Shown: positions 47,901 to 59,900 of the stretch, in pieces
Layout of the letters: each line of letters starts with the position of its first letter
How positions within the stretch are numbered: the first letter of the stretch is position 1
From: Lophius americanus
Taxonomy: Eukaryota; Chordata; Actinopteri; Lophiiformes; Lophiidae
Length of the DNA stretch: 64,000 nt
Reading direction: 5' to 3'
Assembly (NCBI GenBank): GCA_037951165.1
Contig: JBBDHG010000134.1
Location: 363,501 to 427,500 of the forward strand
Made by a program: the position numbers and the translations under genes
Notes under the pieces: generated by a model
Databases searched by the model: none
What the model was told of the DNA's origin: nothing
Seen by the model: the letters and a program-made list of their open reading frames with translations, nothing else

Positions 47901-50900
47901 GCTGATAGGTTTAATGTCCTTTTGGTGGAAAACTGTATCTAGTTTATGCCAAACGTAAGAGGATAATATTCTCTTATTGCTCTGAGGGACATCAAGGTGT
48001 TGTGTGGCAAAATTCTGACGAGCCTTAAGTTCTTCTGGGTTAGCGGTGCCTTTTGCCTCACCGTTTTGTTCCATCCTGAATGAGCCTTTGCTGAGCTTTT
48101 GGAGAAATTTTGGAAGATCAGCCACTCCTATGAAGGTTCACTATTGTTTTAAGTCTTCTTCGTGTGGTTCAAAATGGATTAGTGGAGTTCCAGAGACTTG
48201 GACATAGCTTTGTAAACCATCCCAGACGGATCTATTACAATCACCTTCTTCATCATCTCTTCTGGAATTTCTTTTAATTTTGGCATAATGTGCTACTGAC
48301 TTCCTGCTTGTGAAAATGGTCTATTTCACTGATGATGTGGTTGAACATGGCTGGTTTTGATCAGGTATGGGTATCTAGTCCAAGTGGAACCAGTTGTTAA
48401 TGCAGTTTAGTTTTTATTGGTTAGTTTCAACGGGAGTGACTTCTTTTTTATACAGGCCTAGTGGGTTTTAGATAACATTAATAATTTAAAAAATGCGATA
48501 ATAATTTAAAACTTGCAGTTTGTGGTTACTTACCTTTTTTATGTTAAATTAGGTTTAGAATCCTACACGGGTTCTATGAGCCACACAGAAAGAACCAGAA
48601 GGAACCAGGAAGGGGTCAAATACCTTTAACACCACCTTTTTTGTGATCCATCCATTAGTTTGCTAGATGTCATTCTTTCCTGGATGAAGATTTCTCCTAT
48701 CCTCTCCACCCTAACCCTGCTTTCTTCCTTATTTGCACACTGTTACAATGGTCACACATTAAGAAAGTGCCACCCCTGATGGAGGCTGTAGTTTTCATTG
48801 GTGTGTTCCTCTTGATAAACAATCTATGTACATTGTAGGTTTCTCTATTCCTGTCCTGAGTTATTATAAGCTGGGAAGAATACAGGGGAAGCTGTTCAAT
48901 GATTTCATTTAAATTGTCTTTTTCTGAGCAAAATTCACATATTTAGATGGAGAAAGTAAATTTGTTGTGCAGAGAGAACACAAACAAGTTTTAAAGTTGG
49001 CTTTTGCTGTATGAAGTAAATATCTGCATAGAGCAGCTTCCCTTCTTTCTGCCTGTTCTAGCGGACCTGTTCGGGAAACTGGTTCTTTTGTTATAAATTT
49101 GAACTAAAGAAATAGTGCCAGCTAATAATTCATGTTGGTTGAATGTGACAGGAAACTTGGAGACATGCAATCCAAAAAGCCAAAGCCATGCCCGACCCCT
49201 GGGCAGAGTTCCACCTGGAGGACATCAAGACGGAATCCTGCGTTCGTTACAGGTATGAATCCCTTTGTGCTCTCAGACGACTCGATGGCATTTAGATCAT
49301 CACATGACTTGTGTGTTTCCTGGCAGTTTAACACAATTGGTTGATTTTGATCTAGTGTTCCAGCACGCCATGCTGATAAGCCACATTACCAGGACAGTGG
49401 ACATCACTCCCCTCAATGGAATGTAGTTGTTTTCGATACCAACTTATCTTACGCCTGTTTTTCCTGCTACAACAAGTCAAAATGGGTGTTTTTATTTCCC
49501 AATAGATCAATATAGTTTAAGAGAAAGTCAATACAATCCTACATGATTATTATAAAGATTATTTTTCTGCATCTGAGGCTCCTGTTGGGAGAAGTTATTG
49601 TTTCGTCTTTTATTTCTTGCTTGATCGAAATTTTGTTTCCTCCTGAACCAGACAGCCCATGGCTATCTCCCACTTTATGTAAGGGTGAAAGGTAAAAGGA
49701 CGTGAGAATATTGTTCTAATCCAGCTGATCCTGTATACAAGGTTTATCAAATCTTGTAGATTATGTGGCATATAAACAAAGATATTTGGGGTTATTATTT
49801 AGACATAATCATAACTGCAATTACTGTGTTGTTTTTACATGAAAAATGTAATTTAAAGGAAGACCACATTTGTAATAATTTATTACACAAAGGTAAAATG
49901 GCATTTTGATAAGTAGATGTATGTTTTAAAATCACACATGCTATTGATGAATTATTTAATTATAGTAAATAATCGTTATTTAAAATTGTGTTCACCAGCC
50001 AGTCTGTATTAGCATTCTCTACTGCCCAGTATTCTATGCGTTCATCAGAGCGGAAAAATGGCTGCCTGCTGCCGCTGACAATGACGCTGAGAGGAGTGAC
50101 TCGCACACTCTGTAGAGACGAGCACATTCATGTCAACTCACTTGCATCTCCATTCGTGTTACCAAGCTAATAAATCCTTATTTACATTTAGATTATTCGC
50201 AAAATGTAACTACGCCTTTGGTAATGCTGCTTTTTGTGAAACTGAAGACAAAGGTCTATTCAGAGTAACTGGATTGAACCAGTAGTCACACCAACAACAG
50301 ACAAATGACAGCAGCAGGATGTGTGGTCACAAATAATCGTCTCTCTCATGACGGTGGAGATCTACACATCTGTTTCGGATATTGTTGAACAACAGTTTCC
50401 TGTGTGTATGTCTAAAGACTTAAAGGAGTCCTTGTCCATGTGGTTCCTGTCAAATTAAGAAATACCATTATCTATTTTAAATATAATGACTAGCACTGTC
50501 CATCACACCAATTAATGAGCGTGGCCCCGAATGAGCGTTATAAGCCCCGTTTAAACCGATTGTTTCTGTTTAAGATAATATTTCTGCCTAGCATTTAAAC
50601 AGATGTTGGATTCGGCTCTGTTACTACCTCTGCTGCTGTCACAGGGGCCCTAAGAACAAAGACCCACGCTATGCCTCTGGCATTTATACAGAACAGAAAA
50701 GTGCACCAGGCCCGCGTCAAAGGGGTGATATTTGTAAACCATATCACTTGACATAATTGAAGGTGACGAGAAGAAATCTTTATTGATCACATACAGCACA
50801 TCATAGTGAAATGATTTCTATGCATTTTACCCATCCCTGAGGGAGCAGTGGGCGCCCCTTTGACCTGCCGTGGAGCTAAAGTCTCAGGGTCTTGCTCAAG

Positions 50901-53900
50901 GACCTTACGACTAGTCCCCTGTGGGACTCGAACCGGCTACCTTCCAATCTTCCGATATGGAGACGGCCGCTCTACCCACTAAGTCGCAGCTGCCAATCTG
51001 GCAATGTTTAAAAATGTTAAGCAAACGTACTCTCTCCTATCTTTCCAGTCCAAAATTTAATGGATTCTTGTTTGCTACAGGCTTAACGCTTCTACCAAAT
51101 TTCATAAAAATGTGTTAAATATTTTTATGCCTAGTAGACAGAAATGGCAAAAGAAGGCCCACTCTAGCAATGTTACAATATAACTCTGCTTCTTTAGCCA
51201 GATCTATGCAAAAATCTAATGGCTCCCCATGTTGTTTTATGGTAGACCAAGTTTAATCCAAATCTGTCATGTAGTTCTTTTGTTTGATCCTGCAAACAGA
51301 AATATCGCTGATCGGCGGTGGAGGTTATAATCTTGTGTTTATTTACCAAGACAGCACCGCTTTCACTTCAAGCTGTCTTCTAGCCAACTATGAAACGTAT
51401 GTTCATTAGTCTGTCTGATAGCTTATACTATCTCGGTCAGTGGTCCAAATTGTAGGAGTTGGCAAACACTACCACCTCGTCACTGGCTGCATGAACCACT
51501 GGAATCCTTTGAGATAGTCCTGTTTTTATCTCAAACTGTGAGCTAATACTTGAGTGTTCACCCAGATATTGTGGACAGCATGTCAGCTCTATAAACACAC
51601 ACACCCTTTGAACAGGTCTCTTCATAACCCGGCAGGAGGAGTATTAATTCTTTGTTTGTGTGTGTGTGTGTGTGTGCGCGTGCGTGTATATCTGTTGCGT
51701 ATGTGTGTGTATGCCAGTGCGTGTGTGTAAGGTCCGTTACATAACCTACAGGTCTGAAGGCACAGAGGGCGGCGGGATTGTCTAGAACTCGGGTTTCCCT
51801 TGCGTTCCCTATTCATGTGCTAATTTTACCCACATATAACCTCACTCCTCTTTTCCTCTCTTAAGGCCTCCTGTAGTTGGAGCTTGATGGATATCTGAGT
51901 ACATTTTGTTCCCAAGCCGAAACCGTTTGAAGGCAGAAACTAGATTTTGACTGGGCTATAGCAGGACTCTGCTCGCTTTAAAGGAAGTCGGCTGTGAATG
52001 TTTGCAGCCACACCTACAGTATTCTTTAACTTGGCCAGCCGCCTGCCAAGCCCAACAAACACACGGACCCACATTAACAGTCGTTCACACACATTTATAT
52101 TACCATATTGACTGCTGCCTGAAAACATTAATCTCCTGAAATCTAAATTCTTTACATTTTAAGTCCTAAAGTAAGTCAGTTTAAATTAAATGGCTTTTCT
52201 TTGCAAAGACAGTACAACTTTATTGCTGTTTTTCTGTTAGGTGGAAACTTATGTGCCTCCATGATAAGACTTTGATAGTGGGTTGTTGACAGAAAAGTTC
52301 CCCCTTAGAGTGGAAATAGTCACTTGGATAACGTGATTGAGAATTTGACTTCTGGTTTACGCCGTCCAGTTTGTCCAGTTTCTAATGTAACACGTGGGAA
52401 ACGTAAACAAGAACCATTTTCTGCCCTTCGAACAGGGTAAGGTTCAAATCGGCGCTGTAAAAAAAAAAAAAAAAAACCCACAGACTCACAGCTGTTCAGC
52501 TTGAGAGGAGACAGTGTTTGAGAGAGTGGGACTACAATGAGTTTAATATGTCCTAAAGGGGGCATACAGTAATCTGTCATAACATTGAAACCAGATGTGG
52601 GCTGTGGATTTTTCATCTGGGCCTTTGGTACTATACTACCACAATTACATAAGCTGTCCGGAAATAACTTCACCGTAACACTACAGCAACGGGATGTTTC
52701 GCTTTTATTTAGCCCCCCCTAAATAATTGAGACAGTAAAATTTATCTTGGTGAAGAAAGGGGTTGAAACGAGGTTCAGCAGTTATGAGGGATATACTCGA
52801 ATTGCATGAGCACACGCTGGAACCATCCTTATTACGGAGAATGACATGCTGCATTACAAATAGGTATCACATATACCTCATATAAATGTCATTTCGACAT
52901 TATAAACAAAAAGTTACATTTACTCATACAACCATCAATAAGTAACAAACATTTCAATACCCTAACGTAATAAGCAGAGTCAGGATTCAACAGAGTTTCT
53001 TCACCGACTCCACTCAAATTCCATCCATCCATTCATTTTCTTCAGCTTATCCAGGGCCTTTTTGCGGTGGCAGCAGGCTAAGAAGGACATTCCAGACGTT
53101 CCTCTCCCCAGCACCACTGTCCAATCAGGCTTCTAGGGAATAATAATAATGATAGAAATACATGCCATGAGGCATGATGGAACCACCGGACCACTGAACA
53201 TCATTCACACCCCAACGGCCGCAACCATCTAAATCAAGCAACAATCAACAGCTCTTTAAGAGACATAAAAATCTATTAGACTTAGCAAAGCTGTTCATCA
53301 TGTAAAGACAAAGTGCATCCTCCTTTCATTCTTTGAAAATAGCTCAATGACATGGTTGTTTAGGACACCGGTGCGTTTGAGTTCCGTTCGAAGCTGCTTT
53401 CACGTTGACTTGGACGTCAGTGCAGACAGCCTAGCGGCCCAGTTGTATTTCTCCAATAACTTTTAATTTGTTTCGAGGCTGAATATGACTGCTTGAAAGA
53501 GGCAGTGGGTTCTGGGATGTTCACCACCAAACGTTCCAGTGTGTTTAGTTGATTTCTGCTCAACTTTAGGCAGCAACTGGGCTTCTGCATACGTAGTTCT
53601 GACTAGTTAAGATAGAAGGACTGGTATCAAATTAGACGACCAAGATGACTAATTGGAAATGTCTGGTTTAATCTGGTTAAACAATATGACCATCAACAAA
53701 AATTGTCCCTTTTGTTTTAAAAGAAGAGTGATTCACATGAAAAGACGGCAGTGGGGAAATCTGATCGGTTAAAACAAAGCTGTGAATATGTTTTGCACTG
53801 GAAGTAGCCGGAGGGAGCTTGGATGTTTGTCTGGACAAAAAAGTGGACCAACTGAATGATTTGTACCTTTAGAAAAATCCTGCTAATGTTGATATCTATT

Positions 53901-56900
53901 ACATTTTTACTTAATTCACTGTTATCTTTACAGATACAATGCCATCACTGGAGAGTGGGCTCAAGACCAGGTCCACATCAAGATGGCTGCCCAGGTATGA
54001 CTACTCTCGAGATGAGGAATAATTTACCATTATTTAAAAAAAATACATTTGGTGCAGAGTCTGCAAGTTTCTTTTTTAGTTAATTATCTCACTTATTTCC
54101 TGTGCTTGGTTTGTCACAGCCGTTTGGGAAAGGGGCCATGAGGGAGTGCTTCAGAACGTAAGTTGAAATATCTCTTTACATTTATACGTTGTTGTCCAGC
54201 GGTTATTGCCCCCATGCTCTGGTAACTGAGGCCCCTTATTGTCCCACTGTAAACAAATCAGAGGCGCACATCTCTGTTGGACTTCCATCTCCTTCTCTAT
54301 CTGTACACTGGAAATGAACTATAAATAAATAAAATGTGTTTTTGGCGGTGTAAAACAATCTGACGATAGAACAAATGAAATTTGGCTTGGGAAGATGATA
54401 TTTGGATAGATGGTACCTTGAAATAAACTGGGGAATCACATTTTGAGCTATATTTTACTTATATTAAGTAGTGTGGTGTCTCAAAAATGTATTTTTTTTT
54501 CCCCTAAAAAGAAGATTTTTGTTTTTTCATACTGTGCAGGTATGCAACTTCTTCATTTCAGGTGCATGAAGTACTGTCATGTAATTGAAATATGCTAAGA
54601 AAGTCATATTTAAACATTTTAATGTTAAATATCTCATTAAATTAGCTCAAAATACTCATACTAAGAATTTTAGATATTTTCAAGATTCATCCGTTTCATC
54701 TGAGAATAGGGACAATAGTTTAATAGTTTACGTTTAACCCTCAGTCATGTGGGAAATAGAAAAGTGAGCCGTTCATCAATCCTAGCCCCAGCTGTTTACA
54801 TATATGTTCAAAAAAAGTCTTGTCCGAAAAGAGCAACTTCATATTTCAAGTGTTGTTTTTGTTGAACTCCCTGCATGCCTTTCTGCACGGTTGACATCAG
54901 CTCCAGTTGTTGCTAAAATTAGGCTTGAGATAAATTTAAATGCCTTAATGTGGGTGAACAAATATGAAAATAATCTTTTGTGCTCTTATTTCCTCTAGGA
55001 AGAAATTATCTAATTTCTTACACAGCAGCAACTGGAAGTCGGCATCTAATTATGTGGCAAAGCGTTACATGGAGACTGTGGAGAGGAGTGTTTACTTAGA
55101 GGACGTCAGGCTTCAAATGGAGGCCAAACTCTGGGGAGAAGAGTTCAGCCGCCACCGACCTCCAAAACAGGTGAGACACATTCATGGACCAATGAGGTGC
55201 TGATGATTATTGAACGGGAAATTCTTAACAAAATCAGTGAGGATATATCAGAATCACTCAGCATATGGGAGCATATGGGAAACATTCAGATCCTAGATTT
55301 ATAGCTGCAGCTTACGATTATTTTCCTTATCGATTATATCACTTTATGACTTGTTGGGGTGGATCGTGTAACAAGAGGGAACTCAGACAACACATACCTC
55401 TGCTAAGTAAATATTTTGAATCCTTCTCCTACTCTGCCTCTGAATGGCTTCCCATGACGCGTGAAACAAATGTACCTATGTGAAAAACATCTTCCTCATA
55501 CCAGAGTAGGGTCGATCATGGTGTCACCATAGTCGGATTCATTCAGAAGAAAAAGAACCATGAATCCATGCCATGTTAGAAAGAGGATAAGACTCAAAAA
55601 TGTAATCACCTGTTCCTCTCTTCAGGGCCAATATTTACACAAATTTTATTGGAACTCCTCAAACGTTATTTATCCTGCTTATAAACGTGAGCAAATGGCA
55701 ACGATCACATAACCTCCTCCTACTCATGTTATTAATTTACCCTGCATGTTCAAAGCTGCAGTGTCAATTGTGTAGAGCACATTTTGTGCGACTTAAAGTC
55801 CCAAAACTGAGATATTCAATACAACACAATTCAACACAATTGTACCAGGAGTGTACACAAGTGTACCAGGAACACTTTGCTCCAAACTCCTGCAGCTCGC
55901 TGTACCAGCCTCCACCTGTCAGTGGATAACAGACTTTCTGATGGACCGGAGACAGCAGGTTAGGCTGGGTAAAATCATCCTCCATCAGGACAATCAGCCC
56001 GGGGGCCCCACAGGGCTGTCTCCTCTACTTTTCTCACTCTACACGAATGACTGCACTTCTGACCACCCATCTGTCAAACTCCTGAAGTTTGCAGATGACA
56101 CAACGGTCATCGGCCTCATCCAGGACGGCAACGAGTCTGAATACAGACGGGAGGTTGAAGGGCTGGTCGTCTGGTGTGGTCAAAACCACTGCTACCAAAC
56201 AGGACTGGATCAGACTACAACGGACAGTTAGATCTGCAGGAAAAATCATCGGATCCAAACTGCCCTCCATCCAGGACCTATACTCCTCCAGAGTCAGGAA
56301 ACAGGCAGGAAAACTGCCGACCCGTCACAACCCTGGACACAACTTGTTTGAACTTCTCCCCTCTGGCAGGCGCTACAGAACACTGTTCCCCAAAACTGCT
56401 AGACACAAGAACAGTTTCTACCTACAGACCATCAACCTGACCAACAATCAAACCAGTGTCATAGTTGTACAATAACTTGGATCACCTCATTATACAATAA
56501 CTACCTCAAACTGTCATTACTCTGACATCTTTACACTGTCATATATATTTATATATACATATTAATACATATATATTTAAATGTATATAGCCTGTACACA
56601 AGATCATCTCTATTTGTTTATAGCTTGTATATTTGTTTATTGCCTTGTCCATTTAATTTAAAGTTATTTATGACGTTCGTACTGTGAGAGCTCAGTCAAC
56701 CGGAATCAAATTCCTTGTATGTATATACGTGGCCAATGAAGCTGATTCTGATTCTGAAAAATATGAAAGAATAAAGGAAGAAGATGTTTTCAGAATGCAT
56801 CATAAGAGGTTCAAACATGGACAAGGAGTGACTCAGAGAACCGTAGACGGTAAACCTGAGTACCAGAGATTTATCCTGTTAAAATGGGAGAGAACTTGGT

Positions 56901-59900
56901 TTGGAGTCTAAAACCACATTAATAAGGATCCCGCAACGCCCGTATCTACCCAGTTACACATCCGGGCCACCTACCAGTGTCGTCACAGTAAGCTGACCCA
57001 AGTCAGCAAAGGAGTTAATGGAGGTTAAAGACGTCATATCCAGCTCTGAGGCTAAGAATCATAACGCTGGAATAAAGCTGATATTACATCAGCCAGCAGG
57101 GACAGGTCACCAGCTGGAAGACAGGAGGAAAGAGAGTCTGTGATTTTTCCAGTGTTGGTGGATAAAGGCCAAAAGACTCCAGAAAGTTTGGTTTACCTCA
57201 TATGACCGCCTCTCTAGGCCAAGCCAAGATCCATTTTTAAAAGGCTGTAACATCTCTGATGTATTCAAACCTGGCCTAACAGAGGAAACAAACCCTGTTA
57301 CCTGGGATGTTGACGACACAGGAGTAGTATTTTCATGACCCTACCCTAGGGGCTATAGTGTCAAACTTTTCCATCCATCCATCCATCCATAGATGCATGA
57401 CACAAAATGGTCTACCCACGCCTACCCAACAACTATTTGAAAGAATTCAATGAAATTCTTCAAAACATTCTTTGTGGGGCACCTAGAAGTCTGCATCTCA
57501 TGATTGAATTCTTCAGTTTGCTTATATCGGAATCAGAATCCTCTTTATTTGCCTGCTATGTGTTCACATACAAGGAATATGACTGCGGTTTTTCCGTGCT
57601 CGCAAGGTGCTTACACAGGAAACAACATGGGAACAACAACAATGACCTATATTTTCAAATTTCAAGTATTTTACTGCAGCACGTGCAAAAACAAAAGCCC
57701 CCAAATGGTGCTCCCAACCCGTCATGATATTTTAATTAGCCATGGTAGCTTCACTTAACTTACTTCATGGTCATGTACTTATGTGACTGAGAATAAAACT
57801 TTAAACAACGTTGCGAAAACAACAAATACATTTAATAATTATCATAATAATCTGATTATTATTTTTATTGTTTGAGTGTAATTCTTTGTCAACAATTCTC
57901 TGAACATGTAAAGATTTTTACTACTCTGACTGTTATGAATTAAACCATCAACCGATACTAAAATAAAAAAAAAAAGATCCAATTTTCGGATAATATAAAA
58001 TTTATATTTGACCATAAATTCCAACTTCTATGACAACCAGCTGGTCAGTTTGCTGCTGCTGTTCATCCAACATGAATGCAAAGAGAAGAAAAACTTTTAT
58101 TTTTATTTTAACATACCTGCAGGTGAAGCTCTGAATTTCTGTCTATCCAGCGCTTTGTCTTGCTCGCTGGCCCTCTCTCTCTTGCTCTCTCTCTCTCTCT
58201 CTCTCTATTGGAGCAGACGTGTGCCGCACTACGTGACTTGGACGCGTGCCTTGTGCCTGCCGCCTCGCGGCTCATATTTTAATGACCACCATGGATTGCT
58301 CCCGGCTGATTGTGCCCGCCTCTACCATGATGCTCTAAGAGAGATTGCGGTGTGCGTAAAGGGGGGGGGGGGGGGGGGGGGCTGATTGAGGTTATGGTCT
58401 ATCCACATCAGCACTAATATTTGCAGTTGCAGGGGCATTCGAATTTCCAGAAACAATTCTGGGAAACAAAGGGGAAAAAAGATATCTGAAGTCCTTTTTT
58501 TTTTTTATATCTTTAAGCTTATATTTACTCATAACAAGTACCTACAGAAAAAAGAGAGTATCCATTAATGTTTTTGTTTTTGTAAATATCACACCAATCC
58601 ACTCAGTAGCTCATAATTTCAATTTATTATTTGGAGTTTCCATGCATCTCAAAAAAAAAAAAAAATGTTTTGAATTCCATAAATGTTCAGAATCCATTTG
58701 ATTATTTTAATTTATTAATATGTACTTATATATGGTGCAAAATTTTGTGAGATAATTTAATTTAAAATTAGAGTTTGCATGCCCTCTCTAAGGATTAGAA
58801 ACGATTTCTGCATTCACTATGCTGCATGTCCCACAGTCTTTGTCTTTGAAGGGTCTGTACTGTTTTTTTTGACTGCTTATCTCCGTCCCCTCCATAGGTG
58901 GACATCATGCAGATGTGTGTGGTGGAGATGACAGACAGACCAGATAAACCTTTCTTCCACCTGGAACATTACATCGAGGGCAAGTACATCAAATACAACT
59001 CCAATTCTGGCTTTGTGAGGGACGACAACATTCGACTCACTCCACAGGTAGGCGCTATCACCTGCTGGTAGAATTAGATTTTCACCCAATCTTCACTTCA
59101 CGATCTTCAACTTTTTGTATCCATCAGGCCTTCAGTCACTTCACTTTTGAGCGATCGGGCCACCAGCTGATCGTGGTGGACATCCAAGGAGTTGGAGATC
59201 TCTACACTGACCCTCAGATCCACACAGAGAAGGGGACTGACTTTGGAGATGGAAATTTAGGTGCACTTCCCCTTCATATTGAGCAAATACTTCTAGAAAG
59301 GGAAAGATATTCCTCCTGATGTTTCCATCTCCTTGAAATGTGTTCCAGGTGTGCGGGGCATGGCGCTCTTCTTTCACTCCCATCTCTGTAACAAGATCTG
59401 TAAGAGTATGGGCCTGACACCCTTTGACCTCTCCCCTGCAGAGAAGTCCCAGCTGAACTGCACCAACAACCTGCTTGTAATTTTTAAGCTTTTTAATGAT
59501 AATAAATGAAGTATCAGGCAGGGCTGAAAATCAGCAGGAGGTCAGACTAAAAATAACTGCGACAGTTCATAACATTATAACTAGATTGCACTGCGACAGT
59601 ATCCACCCCGTTATTATATAAAAAGAATGTGTCTTTCAAAATTGAAGGACACAAAACTGAACTTTCCTCACCATATGCCCAACCCTCACTTCCTGTCTAT
59701 CAAATCGACTTGACAACAAACGTCAGTCAAAGCTACTCAGTTTCTAAATGTTTCCCCAGTAAAGCTCACTTCTCCATGGAATCTGTGGCCACACTTCGGT
59801 CTCCCTGTGGCACAACTTCTTTTTCTTAACAAATCTGTCATGGATATATGAAAACATGTGTCACTAAACCTTACTGATAGAATTAGGCTCGCATAACAAT

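Larger units (their letters stand above)
45181..49151. other. eef2k intron 1 (after the first coding exon)
   Basis: AT-rich, with a near-palindrome at 46031, a short tandem duplication at 47037 and a Tc1-like remnant at 47414-48420. No further exon seen. Confidence 0.5.
49253..53933. other. eef2k intron 2
   Basis: Contains a tRNA-derived SINE (50770), a dispersed repeat (51040), a GT microsatellite (51657-51680), an A-run (52458-52476), a scrap resembling a Tc1 terminus (ctgtcataacattgaaacc, about 52576) and a LINE tail (53021). The rest is unremarkable. Confidence 0.5.
55171..58897. other. eef2k intron 5, LINE-rich
   Basis: Carries a plus LINE fragment (55860-56770), an inverted tail of a related element (57531-57650), a CT microsatellite (58186-58207), a 21-base G-homopolymer (58361-58381) and A-runs near 57966 and 58650. 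Confidence 0.5.

Noticed and set aside
50920..50994. Possible tRNA gene on the minus strand
   Set aside because: A and B boxes are present but no acceptor stem or cloverleaf can be formed; it is the head of a SINE.
58008..58385. 125-codon frame ending in poly-Gly
   Set aside because: Made of the CT microsatellite and poly-G tract inside an eef2k intron.
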